Below, in pieces: positions 43,672-51,266 of a stretch of DNA of 64,000 nucleotides. Position 1 is the first letter of the stretch, and each line of letters starts with the position of its first letter. The translations under genes were made by a program, and so were the position numbers. Source of the stretch: an uncultured Eubacteriaceae bacterium (lineage in GTDB: Bacteria; Bacillota; Clostridia; Eubacteriales; Eubacteriaceae); the NCBI GenBank assembly GCA_945867155.1, contig CAMBHL010000008.1, forward strand, positions 1 to 64,000. The letters are read 5' to 3'. The notes under the pieces are model-generated. The model did not search any database. It worked only from the letters and a program-made list of their open reading frames with translations, and had not been told where the DNA came from.

Positions 43672-44559
43672 TTAATGACTCAAACACATGGATGTTTGCC
43701 TATACTTTACAGGCGGCATCCATTTTGTTTTCTTTTGAATCCGCTCGTTATTGTAATAGTCGATGTAATTTCTCACAGCAACAGAGAAGGCTTCAAACGA
43801 ATCGTAATACTTCTCACAGCCATAGAACATTTCGGTTTTCATTCTGGCGAAAAAAGTTTCCATGATGCAGTTGTCATAACAGTTTGACTTGCGCGACATC
43901 GATTGGATAATTCCGTGTGCTTTAAGCGTTTGACTGTAATATCGGTGTTGATACTGCCATCCCTGATCGGAATGCATGATAAGACCTTGAACGTTCGGAA
44001 ATTTCTTAAAAGCACTGGACAGCATCCGTTTGATCTGATCAAGATTTGGATGTTTCGACAAGTCATAAGATATGATTTCATTGGTATTCATGTCTAAAAT
44101 AGGTGAAAGGTAACACTTTCCCCATGAAAAACCAAACTGAGTGACGTCTGTCGTCCATTTTTGAAGCGGCGCTGTCGTGCTGAAATCACGGTCGATGATA
44201 TTGTCGGCGACTTTCCCGACATTTCCTTTGTATGAATGATATTTTCTTTTGATATGTTTTCCGGCAAGACCCATTTGATGCATGAGTCTTTGAACGCGCT
44301 TGTGATTGACTGTGTATCCACGCCTTATCAGTTCGTGGTAGACTCTTTTGACCCCGTAACGTCCTTTGTGTTTGTCGAAAATCTCTCTGATCATGTCTTT
44401 AACGCTTTTATTTCTTTTAGCGACTTTATCGACACAACAGATTTCGAAATAATAAGTGGAACGGGATAGGCCCATGGCTTTAAAATGCATCAGGACCACA
44501 TGCATTCTCAATACGAACCCACTTACGAATTGTATTATGAAAGTTCTCGGTACTAACAT
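43672..44559 (-). CDS. IS3-family transposase OrfB (DDE integrase)
   Basis: 295 residues in this open frame; the conserved OrfB part starts near FKAMGLSRSTYYF (about 27). A HTH_21 region (KHKGRYGVKRVYHELIRRG) precedes the rve integrase core, with D in WTTDVTQFGF, D in MHSDQGWQYQH and E in METFFARMKTEMF, so the DDE triad is complete. It ends NNERIQKKTKWMPPVKYR. The first residues (MLVPRTFIIQFVSG) come from the deleted orfA junction read in another frame. Without OrfA it is probably inactive. Confidence 0.88.
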   Translation of the reverse strand: MLVPRTFIIQFVSGFVLRMHVVLMHFKAMGLSRSTYYFEICCVDKVAKRNKSVKDMIREIFDKHKGRYGVKRVYHELIRRGYTVNHKRVQRLMHQMGLAGKHIKRKYHSYKGNVGKVADNIIDRDFSTTAPLQKWTTDVTQFGFSWGKCYLSPILDMNTNEIISYDLSKHPNLDQIKRMLSSAFKKFPNVQGLIMHSDQGWQYQHRYYSQTLKAHGIIQSMSRKSNCYDNCIMETFFARMKTEMFYGCEKYYDSFEAFSVAVRNYIDYYNNERIQKKTKWMPPVKYRQTSMCLSH

Positions 44560-44642
44560 GATCTGGGGTGTCCGGCCAACGCCCTTGTCGATATAATTCT
44601 ACAGACTTTCTTTTGTACTCATAACTGTATCGCATTAAAATA
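44482..44642 (-). pseudogene. IS3-family OrfA remnant
   Basis: From ATG 44642 the minus strand reads MRYSYEYKRKSVELYRQGRW, then TPDHVSTENFHNTIRKWVRI and ENACGPDAF before a stop. This is the first third of an OrfA whose normal length is about 170 residues. The missing part, some 400 bases, is an internal deletion that brings the orfB start next to it. The inverted-repeat end and an AAGGAGGG site lie directly upstream. Confidence 0.8.
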
Positions 44643-44681
44643 CCCTCCTTACTGGGTGTCCAGTAAAGAGGGTACAGATCA

Positions 44682-45238
44682 GTAGTGGGAACTGAAAGCC
44701 AAGGCTTTTTGAATATATCTTTAGCCTAAGCTTATCTTCGGATGATGAGGGGCGAAGACCAAAGAATGATAAATATAATCTAATTATAATATATTATATT
44801 TTGTTATACAATAGATACGTTATTTGAGCCGCCTTGGCAGAATCTTTTTGTTTACTGTCATTGGGAACTATGTTCCAATGACATTTTTGTGGTAATCGGC
44901 ACAAAAAAAAGACTCTTTCTAGCCTTCTCAAGATTCGACGGAATTTAGGATTGTCCGCGTAATCTTAGATATCATCGAAACGGCACAAGACTTAGGTCTT
45001 TGTGTTGATGTAATTATAGCGTATCGTCGTTAGATTTTCAAGGGGTCTCTCAAGTAGAGACCTTTTATTCTTTATTACGCATCTCTTGCGGGATGCGATG
45101 ATAGAAAAATCTTAACAAAACAAGCCATAGCTTCAGTATATCCCTTGCAGATTGAGGGGTGTCTCCTGTCTGATAAACTTGGGAAAACAAGAATTTTCAG
45201 TTTAGAGGGAAGGAGGTACTTTTTTATATGTTATTAAA
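44682..45238. other. Gene-free stretch between IS3 and the toxin-antitoxin pair
   Basis: No supported gene. It holds a hairpin GTCATTGG.AAC/GTTCCAATGAC with T's (about 44857-44888) and the terminator at 45044-45066. A short frame around 44930-45030 reads STEFRIVRVILDIIETAQDL and then GLCVDVIIAYRR before a stop, possibly the C-terminus of a lost gene. A strong AGGGAAGGAGG site at 45207-45217 precedes an ATG with only a short frame. It looks like scrap from several insertions. Confidence 0.4.
45044..45068 (+). terminator. Terminator in the island tail
   Basis: GGTCTCT (45044-45050) and AGAGACC (45056-45062) around CAAGT, then TTTTATT. Confidence 0.8.
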
Positions 45239-45259
45239 TTGGTTTATAATGTAAACCAA
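45239..45259 (+). promoter_or_regulatory. Palindromic operator over the dinJ promoter
   Basis: TTGGTTTA (45239-45246) and TAAACCAA (45252-45259) form a perfect 8-bp inverted repeat with a 5-base centre. The -10 box TATAAT (45245-45250) sits inside it. This is the layout expected for autorepression by a RelB/DinJ antitoxin, whose gene starts 38 bases downstream. Confidence 0.7.
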
Positions 45260-45296
45260 AGCGGTTAAAATAATGTAAAAAAGGAGGATAATTGAT

Positions 45297-45572
45297 ATGT
45301 CTACAGTACCTACTCAAGTTAGAATTGATGCAAATGTTAAAAAACAAGCCAATGAGCTTTTTAGCGAACTTGGCATGGATATGTCGAGTGCTGTTAACAT
45401 ATTTTTGAGACAATGTGTTATGAGAGGTGGGCTTCCTTTTAAAGTAGAAGTGCCACAATATACGCAAGAACTTCTTAATGCTGCTACTGAAGCTAAACGT
45501 ATTTCTCATGAACCGGAAGTTCCTGGCTACACCAGCATGGACGATTTAAAAAAAGCACTTGAAGAATCGTGA
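45297..45572 (+). CDS. dinJ: RelB/DinJ-family antitoxin
   Basis: 91 residues. The ribbon-helix-helix N-terminus is PTQVRIDANVKKQANELFSE and the middle has the family-typical MDMSSAVNIFLRQCV and GGLPFKV. It would neutralise a YafQ-type RNase and repress its own promoter. AAAGGAGG (45279-45286) precedes the start. The partner toxin directly after it is damaged. Confidence 0.9.
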   Translation: MSTVPTQVRIDANVKKQANELFSELGMDMSSAVNIFLRQCVMRGGLPFKVEVPQYTQELLNAATEAKRISHEPEVPGYTSMDDLKKALEES

Positions 45573-45806
45573 TGTTTACAGTTATGTTTACTTCATATTT
45601 TTCCTTTGGACAAAGTTGTTGATACTTTACGCCATGGACAAACTTTACCAGAAAAGTATCATGATCACGCTTTAAAAGGTAAACTTAAAGATTTTCGAGA
45701 ATGCCATATCCAACCTGATTGGCTGCTTGTCTACCTAATAGAGGATGATATTTTTACGCTTACGCTGGTTGATACAGGCAGCCATGCTGATGTCTTAAAA
45801 ATATAA
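45572..45806 (+). pseudogene. yafQ: YafQ-family toxin with an internal deletion
   Basis: The natural ATG (45572) overlaps the dinJ stop and starts MFTVMFTSYF, like a YafQ N-terminus, but hits a stop at codon 17. The rest of the toxin is intact one frame over, from 45606: LDKVVDTLRHGQTLPEKYHD, then FRECHIQPDWLLVYLIEDD and TLVDTGSHADVL. About 15 residues of the usual F-K-x-D-Y-x-x-x-x-K-R-G segment are missing, along with the frame. The 66-residue remnant keeps the catalytic H-x-x-P-D-W-L region but lacks the first helices; it is probably non-toxic. Confidence 0.75.
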
Positions 45807-45910
45807 AACGTTATATTTTAATGATGAATTTATTATCTAAGTGCAACAAATAAATAACGGACTCATAAACTCCTGTTACAATGATGTTTGCAAAGACAGT
45901 ATCATAAAGG

Positions 45911-46630
45911 AGAAATTATAAACATCTTACACTATTTGAACGCGAACGCATAATGTTTTTTAAAGCCAAGGGGTACAAAATTACGCAAATCGCTGAAAAG
46001 CTTGGCAGAAATAAGTCTACGATTTCAAGAGAGTTAAAGAGAAACTCTAGTCAAGAATATTTGCCAGCTGAAGCTGAAGCAAAATATCAGCAGCGGCGAA
46101 AAGCCTGTAAACCCCACCGAAAGCTTGAAGACCCAAAACTTTATGCACTTGTACGCGATTTATTCTTAGTACATCAATGGTCCCCTGAAGAGATTGCCGG
46201 ACGTTTAAAGTATGAGCACAAGCGAACAGTCAGTTATAATACAATCTACCGCGAAATTTACGCAGGAACCTTTGATGATCCGCATAAATCACATGGTAAT
46301 CGCGGTGCTGTCCGCAAGCTCAGGCATCATGGCAAATCACGTCATACTAAGAATTATGTGGAAAGAGGAGGCAAGATTAAGATCAGCAATCCTATATCTG
46401 AACGTCCAAAAGCTGCTGACAAGCGTCAGCGTCTTGGTGATTGGGAGGCAGACACCGTTGTCTGCAAACGTGATTGTGCCTGCTTAGTTACGCTAGCTGA
46501 TCGGAAAAGCCGCTTCCTCATCTGCGCTAAAGCTGACAGAAAGAATGCCGTCAATGTCGGTCAGGTGATGATCGAACGCTTAAAAGGTGAAGCGTTATGT
46601 TCAATTACACCAGATCGAGGCAAGGAGTGA
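45911..46630 (+). pseudogene. IS30-family transposase, truncated at both ends
   Basis: The frame from about 45911 reads NYKHLTLFERERIMFFKAKG and ITQIAEKLGRNKSTISRELK, the IS30 helix-turn-helix, but no ATG stands at the proper N-terminus; the first ATG is 45953. The DDE core begins (RLGDWEADTV, first Asp) and stops after SITPDRGKE at a TGA, where homologues continue for about 100 residues with the second Asp and the Glu. AAAGGAG precedes it. The element is dead, and its 3' break is the likely right edge of the accessory region. Confidence 0.82.
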
Positions 46631-46743
46631 ACTGTTAAACTTTTATTAATTCTAACAATTTAATGCTAATTTCAGAAAAATGGATTATAAATATATCTTA
46701 GTGAGTTTCAAACGAATCTTAGTGAGGTGGAATATTTATCTAT

Positions 46744-47268
46744 ATGAAAAGCATTCGGGAAAAGAAATATTTTAATCAATTTTATTCTATTACATCCGAT
46801 ATTATCAACGATTCAAAATTCCAAACATTAAAGCAGCAGCGCCATCATGGTAACGAATTGGGAAGATACGCACATTGTGTCCGTGTTGCTTATTACGCCT
46901 ATGTCATTGCGAGAAAAATGCATCTCGATAGTTTGTCAACAGCAAGAGGGGCGCTTTTACACGATTATTATTTTGAAGATTGGCGCAAGGTGGAACACAA
47001 TGAACACGGCATTGATCGAATTCGAAATATGCATGCAGTTGCACATCCCAAACGTGCATTAAAAAATGCGGAAAAAGATTATCATCTTAATAAAAAAGAA
47101 GAAAATATGATTTTGAGGCATATGTTCCCGGTAACGGTAACGCCACCAAAATACGCTGAAAGCTGGATCGTTTCATTAGTCGACAAAGGCGTAGCCGCTT
47201 ATGAATTTATGCATGCTTTTCGACGAACTCAGCTGCATCATACATCACAGGCAGTGAATAATATTTAA
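46744..47268 (+). CDS. HD-superfamily phosphohydrolase
   Basis: 174 residues. The HD metal motif is visible: H in RYAHCVRVAYYAYVIA (about 41), ALLHDYYFEDW (about 71), and a later D in VSLVDKGVAAYEF (about 147). It is similar in style to small HD proteins found near rpmE in Clostridia. The substrate is unknown. No good ribosome site is seen directly upstream (TATCTATATG), so expression may be low, or depend on a promoter altered by the IS30 insertion 100 bases upstream. Confidence 0.78.
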   Translation: MKSIREKKYFNQFYSITSDIINDSKFQTLKQQRHHGNELGRYAHCVRVAYYAYVIARKMHLDSLSTARGALLHDYYFEDWRKVEHNEHGIDRIRNMHAVAHPKRALKNAEKDYHLNKKEENMILRHMFPVTVTPPKYAESWIVSLVDKGVAAYEFMHAFRRTQLHHTSQAVNNI

Positions 47269-47377
47269 ATAAGAAAAATAGTGTTTGCAATTCGGCTTTT
47301 ATTTTGATATACTGAATAAGTTGAATTTTAAATTAAAGTTCGAGCACATATATTGGGATAAGAAAGAGGTGAATACG

Positions 47378-47596
47378 GTGAAAGAAGGCATCCACCCAAA
47401 ATACGGTAAAGCCATTGTAAAATGCGCTTGTGGGAATACTTTTGAAACAGGGTCCACAAAACCGGAATTGCGAGTTGAAATTTGCTCAGCTTGCCACCCG
47501 TTTTATACAGGTAAGCAAAAATTAGTCGATTCCGGCGGACGCGTTGAAAGATTCAAGAAGAAATATGCTAAGGTTTTAAACAGCGAAGAAAAATAA
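47378..47596 (+). CDS. rpmE: 50S ribosomal protein L31 (zinc-binding form)
   Basis: 72 residues from GTG 47378, with AAAGAGGTG upstream; the open frame extends to 47285, but that part does not resemble L31. It begins [20 protein letters not shown] and has the zinc ligands in KCACGNTF and [10 protein letters not shown]. This is the zinc-containing (C+) paralogue. The prmC gene follows after a terminator. Confidence 0.95.
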   Translation: MKEGIHPKYGKAIVKCACGNTFETGSTKPELRVEICSACHPFYTGKQKLVDSGGRVERFKKKYAKVLNSEEK

Positions 47597-47620
47597 GTCG
47601 GCACGCCGACTTATTTTTTT
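47593..47620 (+). terminator. Terminator after rpmE
   Basis: ATAAGTCGGC (47593-47602) and GCCGACTTAT (47605-47614) form a 10-bp stem with a two-base loop (in practice a 4-base loop), followed by T's to 47620. Confidence 0.88.
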
Positions 47621-47634
47621 GCTTAAATCGTAAT

Positions 47635-48495
47635 ATGAAACAAGAAACATTTCAAAGTGTACTACATTGGGGAACACATTTTTTAAAGCAGCACGGGATA
47701 TCAAATCCACGTTTTGAAGCGGAGCTTTTGCTGTCAAATATTTTGGATATAGACCGCATTCAATTGTTGGTTCAATCAGAACATACGGTCACTGAATCTC
47801 AAAAATTAAAATTTATTCAGTTTATTAAACAAAGAAGTGGGCACCAACCCTATGCGCAAATTGTGGGCCATAAAGAGTTTATGGGATTGGATTTTATGAT
47901 TACACCTGATGTATTAATTCCACGCCCTGATACAGAGAATATTGTTGAAGAGACCCTTGCAGTTATGCACGGAATGCTTGAAAAAAGTATTCATGTTTTA
48001 GATTTGTGTTGTGGATCCGGTGCAATTGGCATTGCAATAGCAAAATATGAAGAAAGAGCTGTTGTGACGGGAAGTGATCTTTCGGAAACGGCATTAAATT
48101 TAGCAAAAAGAAATGCTAAAAAAATTGGAGTTCAGGTAGATTTCCTTCAAAGCAATTTATTTCAGAACATTTCTGACCGTTTTGATATTATCGTTTCAAA
48201 TCCACCTTATATTCCAACTCAAAAGATTGCGGAATTGTCAGAAGATGTTAAGAATTATGAACCTAAACTTGCATTAGATGGCGGCAATTCAGGCCTCGAT
48301 TTTTATCAAAAAATTTTTCAGCAAGCATATAAATATTTAAATCATGAAAGTTATCTCATCTGCGAATGCGGTTGGAACCAGGCACAGGATATTGCTGATA
48401 TTGCGGAAGACAATTCATTTAATGTTCAACGAATTATTAAAGATCTTGCAAATCTAGATAGGGGTCTTGTGTGCAAGTATGTAAATCCTAATTGA
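47635..48495 (+). CDS. prmC: Release-factor glutamine methyltransferase PrmC
   Basis: 286 residues. It methylates the GGQ glutamine of RF1 and RF2. SAM motif I is VLDLCCGSGAIGIAIAK (about 122), and the catalytic NPPYIP lies near residue 191. The N-terminal helical domain is typical. The rpmE-prmC order is common in Firmicutes; prfA, often next to it, is absent here. Confidence 0.95.
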   Translation: MKQETFQSVLHWGTHFLKQHGISNPRFEAELLLSNILDIDRIQLLVQSEHTVTESQKLKFIQFIKQRSGHQPYAQIVGHKEFMGLDFMITPDVLIPRPDTENIVEETLAVMHGMLEKSIHVLDLCCGSGAIGIAIAKYEERAVVTGSDLSETALNLAKRNAKKIGVQVDFLQSNLFQNISDRFDIIVSNPPYIPTQKIAELSEDVKNYEPKLALDGGNSGLDFYQKIFQQAYKYLNHESYLICECGWNQAQDIADIAEDNSFNVQRIIKDLANLDRGLVCKYVNPN

Positions 48496-48586
48496 AGAAA
48501 AATATTAAGTATGATATCATAATTAATAATTGCTAGATTAAATAAATATGAGATAAAAATGTTTTAATGATGGAGGTATAATTTAT

Positions 48587-49144
48587 ATGATTTCAGCAGG
48601 AGAGTTCAAAAAAGGCGTTACATTTGTAATGGATGGCCAAGTATATGTTGTTGTCGAATTTCAGCATGTTAAACCAGGGAAAGGCGCCGCTTTTGTTCGG
48701 ACAAAAATCCGCAATGTTATTACAGGTGCAGTAACTGAAACGACTTTTTCACCGAATGAAAAATTTGAAAGAGCACATATTGACACAAAGGAAATGCAGT
48801 ATTTGTATGCAGATGGGGATCTTTACTATTTTATGGATTTAGAAACATATGAACAGATTCCGATTGAATATGAAAAAGTGAAAGACGCTTTACAGTATCT
48901 GAAAGAAAATGATAATGCAACCATCCGTTTCTTTAAAGGTGAACCGTTTGAAGTTAAAGCACCTAACTTTGTTACATTAAAAGTCACACAAACAGAACCT
49001 GGATTCAAAGGTGATACTGCAACTGGTGCAAACAAACCGTGCACCGTTGAAACAGGCGCACAAATTACAGTTCCATTGTTTGTAAATGAAGGTGACACTA
49101 TTCGCGTTGACACCCGTACGGGCGAATACATGGAACGTGTTTAA
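48587..49144 (+). CDS. efp: Elongation factor P
   Basis: 185 residues, three beta-barrel domains, relieving ribosome stalling at polyproline. It begins [13 protein letters not shown]; the loop [12 protein letters not shown] (about 29-40) holds the lysine or arginine position that is modified in some species. It ends [17 protein letters not shown] lies 13 bases upstream. It overlaps the next ATG by one base. Confidence 0.97.
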   Translation: MISAGEFKKGVTFVMDGQVYVVVEFQHVKPGKGAAFVRTKIRNVITGAVTETTFSPNEKFERAHIDTKEMQYLYADGDLYYFMDLETYEQIPIEYEKVKDALQYLKENDNATIRFFKGEPFEVKAPNFVTLKVTQTEPGFKGDTATGANKPCTVETGAQITVPLFVNEGDTIRVDTRTGEYMERV

Positions 49145-49416
49145 TGACAAATAACAGAGATATTGAACTTCAGAATCTCATTGATCGTGTTGGTGCGTTG
49201 GAGCAGCGTATTGAAACATTAGAAAATGCAATGTATCACGCTGAATCAGATGATGATTATTATGAAGTAACATGTCAAAACTGTAATCATACCTTCATTG
49301 CTGGTTTTCAAGATTTTGCATCAGATCAAGTCATTTGTCCCCAATGCGGTGAAAAGTTTCACTTAGATGAGGCAACGCTTACAAAACTTCAAGATCATGA
49401 TGAACATCATCATTAG
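49144..49416 (+). CDS. Zinc-ribbon small protein
   Basis: 90 residues: an N-terminal short coiled coil (IELQNLIDRVGALEQRIETL), then a zinc ribbon CQNCNHTF...CPQCGEKF (about 40-65), and a His-rich tail DEHHH. Function unknown; similar proteins occur beside efp/asp23 in Clostridia. Its start overlaps the efp stop (TAATG), indicating translational coupling. Confidence 0.75.
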   Translation: MTNNRDIELQNLIDRVGALEQRIETLENAMYHAESDDDYYEVTCQNCNHTFIAGFQDFASDQVICPQCGEKFHLDEATLTKLQDHDEHHH

Positions 49417-49430
49417 TAAGGGGTACGAAG

Positions 49431-49775
49431 ATGGAAGAAAATGTGAATATGGCCTCAAATGACATATCGAATGAAATGATATGCTCAATAGCCAGTATGG
49501 CAGCCTTAGGAATTGATGGAATAGAAAAGATGTTTATGCGCCTTTCGGATGAAATACTCGATGCTATTTATCCATCAGCCGTTTCTAAAGGCGTTAAGGT
49601 AATTGAAAAAGAAGATGGTTATCAAATAGATCTTCACGTTATAACGAGCCTTGGCATCAAAATTCCAGAAGTTTGCGAAGAAGTGCAGAAAAAGGTAAAA
49701 GAATCTGTAGAAATCATGGCAGGGAAACCGGTTTCTCAGGTTAATATTCTGGTTAAGGGATGCGGAAAATATTGA
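49431..49775 (+). CDS. Asp23/Gls24-family protein
   Basis: 114 residues of the alkaline-shock/envelope-stress family: ISNEMICSIASMAALGIDGI near the N-terminus, and the core VKVIEKEDGYQIDLHVITSL. Asp23-type proteins associate with the membrane through partners. In Firmicutes a member usually precedes nusB, as here. It lies 15 bases after the zinc-ribbon gene. Confidence 0.9.
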   Translation: MEENVNMASNDISNEMICSIASMAALGIDGIEKMFMRLSDEILDAIYPSAVSKGVKVIEKEDGYQIDLHVITSLGIKIPEVCEEVQKKVKESVEIMAGKPVSQVNILVKGCGKY

Positions 49776-49787
49776 TAAAATTACATT

Positions 49788-49812
49788 AAGCCGCTGTTAC
49801 AGCGGCTTTTTT
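49788..49812 (+). terminator. Terminator between asp23 and nusB
   Basis: AAGCCGCT (49788-49795) and AGCGGCTT (49801-49808) around GTTAC, then TTTT. Confidence 0.88.
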
Positions 49813-49823
49813 AACGGAGAAAA

Positions 49824-50288
49824 ATGAATAAAAAGAAAAGAAAATTTGAAAGAGAATTGGCATATCGTGCGATTTTTCAAATTGGTTTTGAAGCGTCTGA
49901 TCTTTCTGAAATGAAAGATCAGGTGATTGCAACGTTAGATCATGGTGCAGGGTTTGAACAGTTTGAAAATTCTGAAGATGGAATTCTGGAAAGTGAACGG
50001 TATGGATATGCTTATTTACTTGTAGAAACAGTTCTCGATCATTTGCAGACCATTGATCATGAAATTGAAAAGTATCTCAGAAAAGATTGGCGTTTTGACC
50101 GTATACCGAATGCAGAAATTGCAGTTATGCGGATTGGCGCAGCTGAGATGATGTATTTGGATTTGCCAATAGAAGTTGCAGTGAATGAAGCAGTTGAAAT
50201 TGCAAAAGAATATTGTGATGAAAAATCGTACAGATATATTAATGGGATACTTAATAATTTAGGAAAAAATCTTCCAAATTTGAAGTAG
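49824..50288 (+). CDS. nusB: Transcription antitermination factor NusB
   Basis: 154 residues, all helical, binding boxA of rRNA with NusE. Family signatures are ERELAYRAIFQIGFE at the start, DWRFDRIPNAEIAVMRIGAAEM (about 91) and PIEVAVNEAVEIAKEY with FINGIL-like YINGIL at the end. ACGGAGA precedes the ATG. Confidence 0.95.
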   Translation: MNKKKRKFERELAYRAIFQIGFEASDLSEMKDQVIATLDHGAGFEQFENSEDGILESERYGYAYLLVETVLDHLQTIDHEIEKYLRKDWRFDRIPNAEIAVMRIGAAEMMYLDLPIEVAVNEAVEIAKEYCDEKSYRYINGILNNLGKNLPNLK

Positions 50289-50306
50289 GTGTGCCGGAGA
50301 GAACAG

Positions 50307-51266
50307 ATGTTTATCGGGATTGATACGAGTAATTACACCACTTCGGTTGCGGGTGTTGATACTGAAGGAAATATTTGCTTTGATCATAGAAGAATACTTC
50401 CAGTCAAAAAGGGACAAAAAGGATTACGTCAATCTGAAGCTGTATTTGAACATGTGAAGAATATTCCAGAGTTGACTGCCTGTTTTGAATCATTTGAAGA
50501 TATTAAAAATGGCATTAAGGCTGTCGGCGTTTCCGTTTCTCCTAGACCGCGGAAACAGTCATACATGCCGGTTTTTCGTGTGGGGTATGCTGTGGCTAAA
50601 TCTATTGCTGATCTATTGCATGTTCCTTTATGTTCATTCAGTCATCAAGAAGGACATATCCGCGCAGCTTTAATAGGGAATGAAACAATGCAAAATCGAT
50701 TAAAAAAGCCTTATTTAGCTGTTCATCTTTCCGGCGGAACTTCGGAGATTGTAAAAATTGATCCTTTAGCACATTCCAGTGAAATTGTAGGTTCCACATT
50801 AGATTTAAATGCAGGACAATTGATTGACCGAATAGGCGTTGATTTGGGCTATAATTTCCCTGCAGGAAAAGAATTGGAAAGCCTTGCTAAAACGGCAAAA
50901 GATTGTAATATCAAAATTCCTTCACGCCTGGAGAAAGGAAATTTTCATTTTTCTGGACAAGAAAATTATATTCATCAGCTTATGCATGATGGAAATCAAC
51001 CCAGCGAAATTGCATATGCATTATTTGAATGCATTGGACGGACAATAGGACGGGCAATTAATTTCTTATGTAAAGAGTACGGTATTGAAACGATTGTTTT
51101 TTCAGGCGGTGTGATGGCAAATAGTATTGTGAAAGATACGATTCAGAATCGACTAAAAAAACAATACTGCCCGATTTTTGCTCAGGCTAGATTTGCAACA
51201 GATAACAGTGCAGGCTGTGCTTTTTTAACAAAAGAATTCTACGAAAAATTTAAAGCAGGTATTTAA
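50307..51266 (+). CDS. TsaD/Gcp-like paralogue (peptidase M22 family)
   Basis: 319 residues from ATG 50307 (GGAGAG upstream; the open frame begins at 50289). It has the ASKHA fold, with IGIDTSNYTTSVAG at the N-terminus, HQEGHIRAAL (about 112; two metal-binding histidines are expected here), LSGGTSEI (about 137) and VFSGGVMANS (about 266). It is more divergent than true TsaD, and Clostridia often carry such a second copy between nusB and xseA. Its role is unknown; it may act in tRNA t6A metabolism or be a degenerate homologue. Confidence 0.82.
   Translation: MFIGIDTSNYTTSVAGVDTEGNICFDHRRILPVKKGQKGLRQSEAVFEHVKNIPELTACFESFEDIKNGIKAVGVSVSPRPRKQSYMPVFRVGYAVAKSIADLLHVPLCSFSHQEGHIRAALIGNETMQNRLKKPYLAVHLSGGTSEIVKIDPLAHSSEIVGSTLDLNAGQLIDRIGVDLGYNFPAGKELESLAKTAKDCNIKIPSRLEKGNFHFSGQENYIHQLMHDGNQPSEIAYALFECIGRTIGRAINFLCKEYGIETIVFSGGVMANSIVKDTIQNRLKKQYCPIFAQARFATDNSAGCAFLTKEFYEKFKAGI

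Larger units (their letters stand above)
43635..44681 (-). mobile_element. IS3-family (IS150-like) element, internally deleted
   Basis: Imperfect 26-base terminal inverted repeats lie at 43635-43660 and 44656-44681; both read TGAT-TGTACCC at the tips, with about 20 of 26 matching. The element is 1047 bp instead of the usual 1.4-1.5 kb. Only orfB and the first part of orfA remain, so frameshifted OrfAB transposase cannot be made. No clear target duplication is seen at the flanks. Confidence 0.82.
22946..46640. mobile_element. tRNA-Ala-associated genomic defence island
   Basis: The left end is set by tRNA-Ala plus integrase. The content is int, xis remnant, xre, BREX with a nested HEPN gene, Gabija, and a tail of insertion-sequence and toxin-antitoxin debris. 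GC content is patchy, unlike the uniform core on both sides. The right end is uncertain: core order resumes with an HD gene at 46744 and rpmE. I found no second copy of the tRNA-Ala 3' end in the window, so the right att has been lost, is short, or was overwritten by the IS insertions. Confidence 0.65.

Noticed and set aside
44930..45035. Short frame ending GLCVDVIIAYRR as a gene
   Set aside because: There is no start codon with a ribosome site, and I recognise no family; noted only as a possible fragment.
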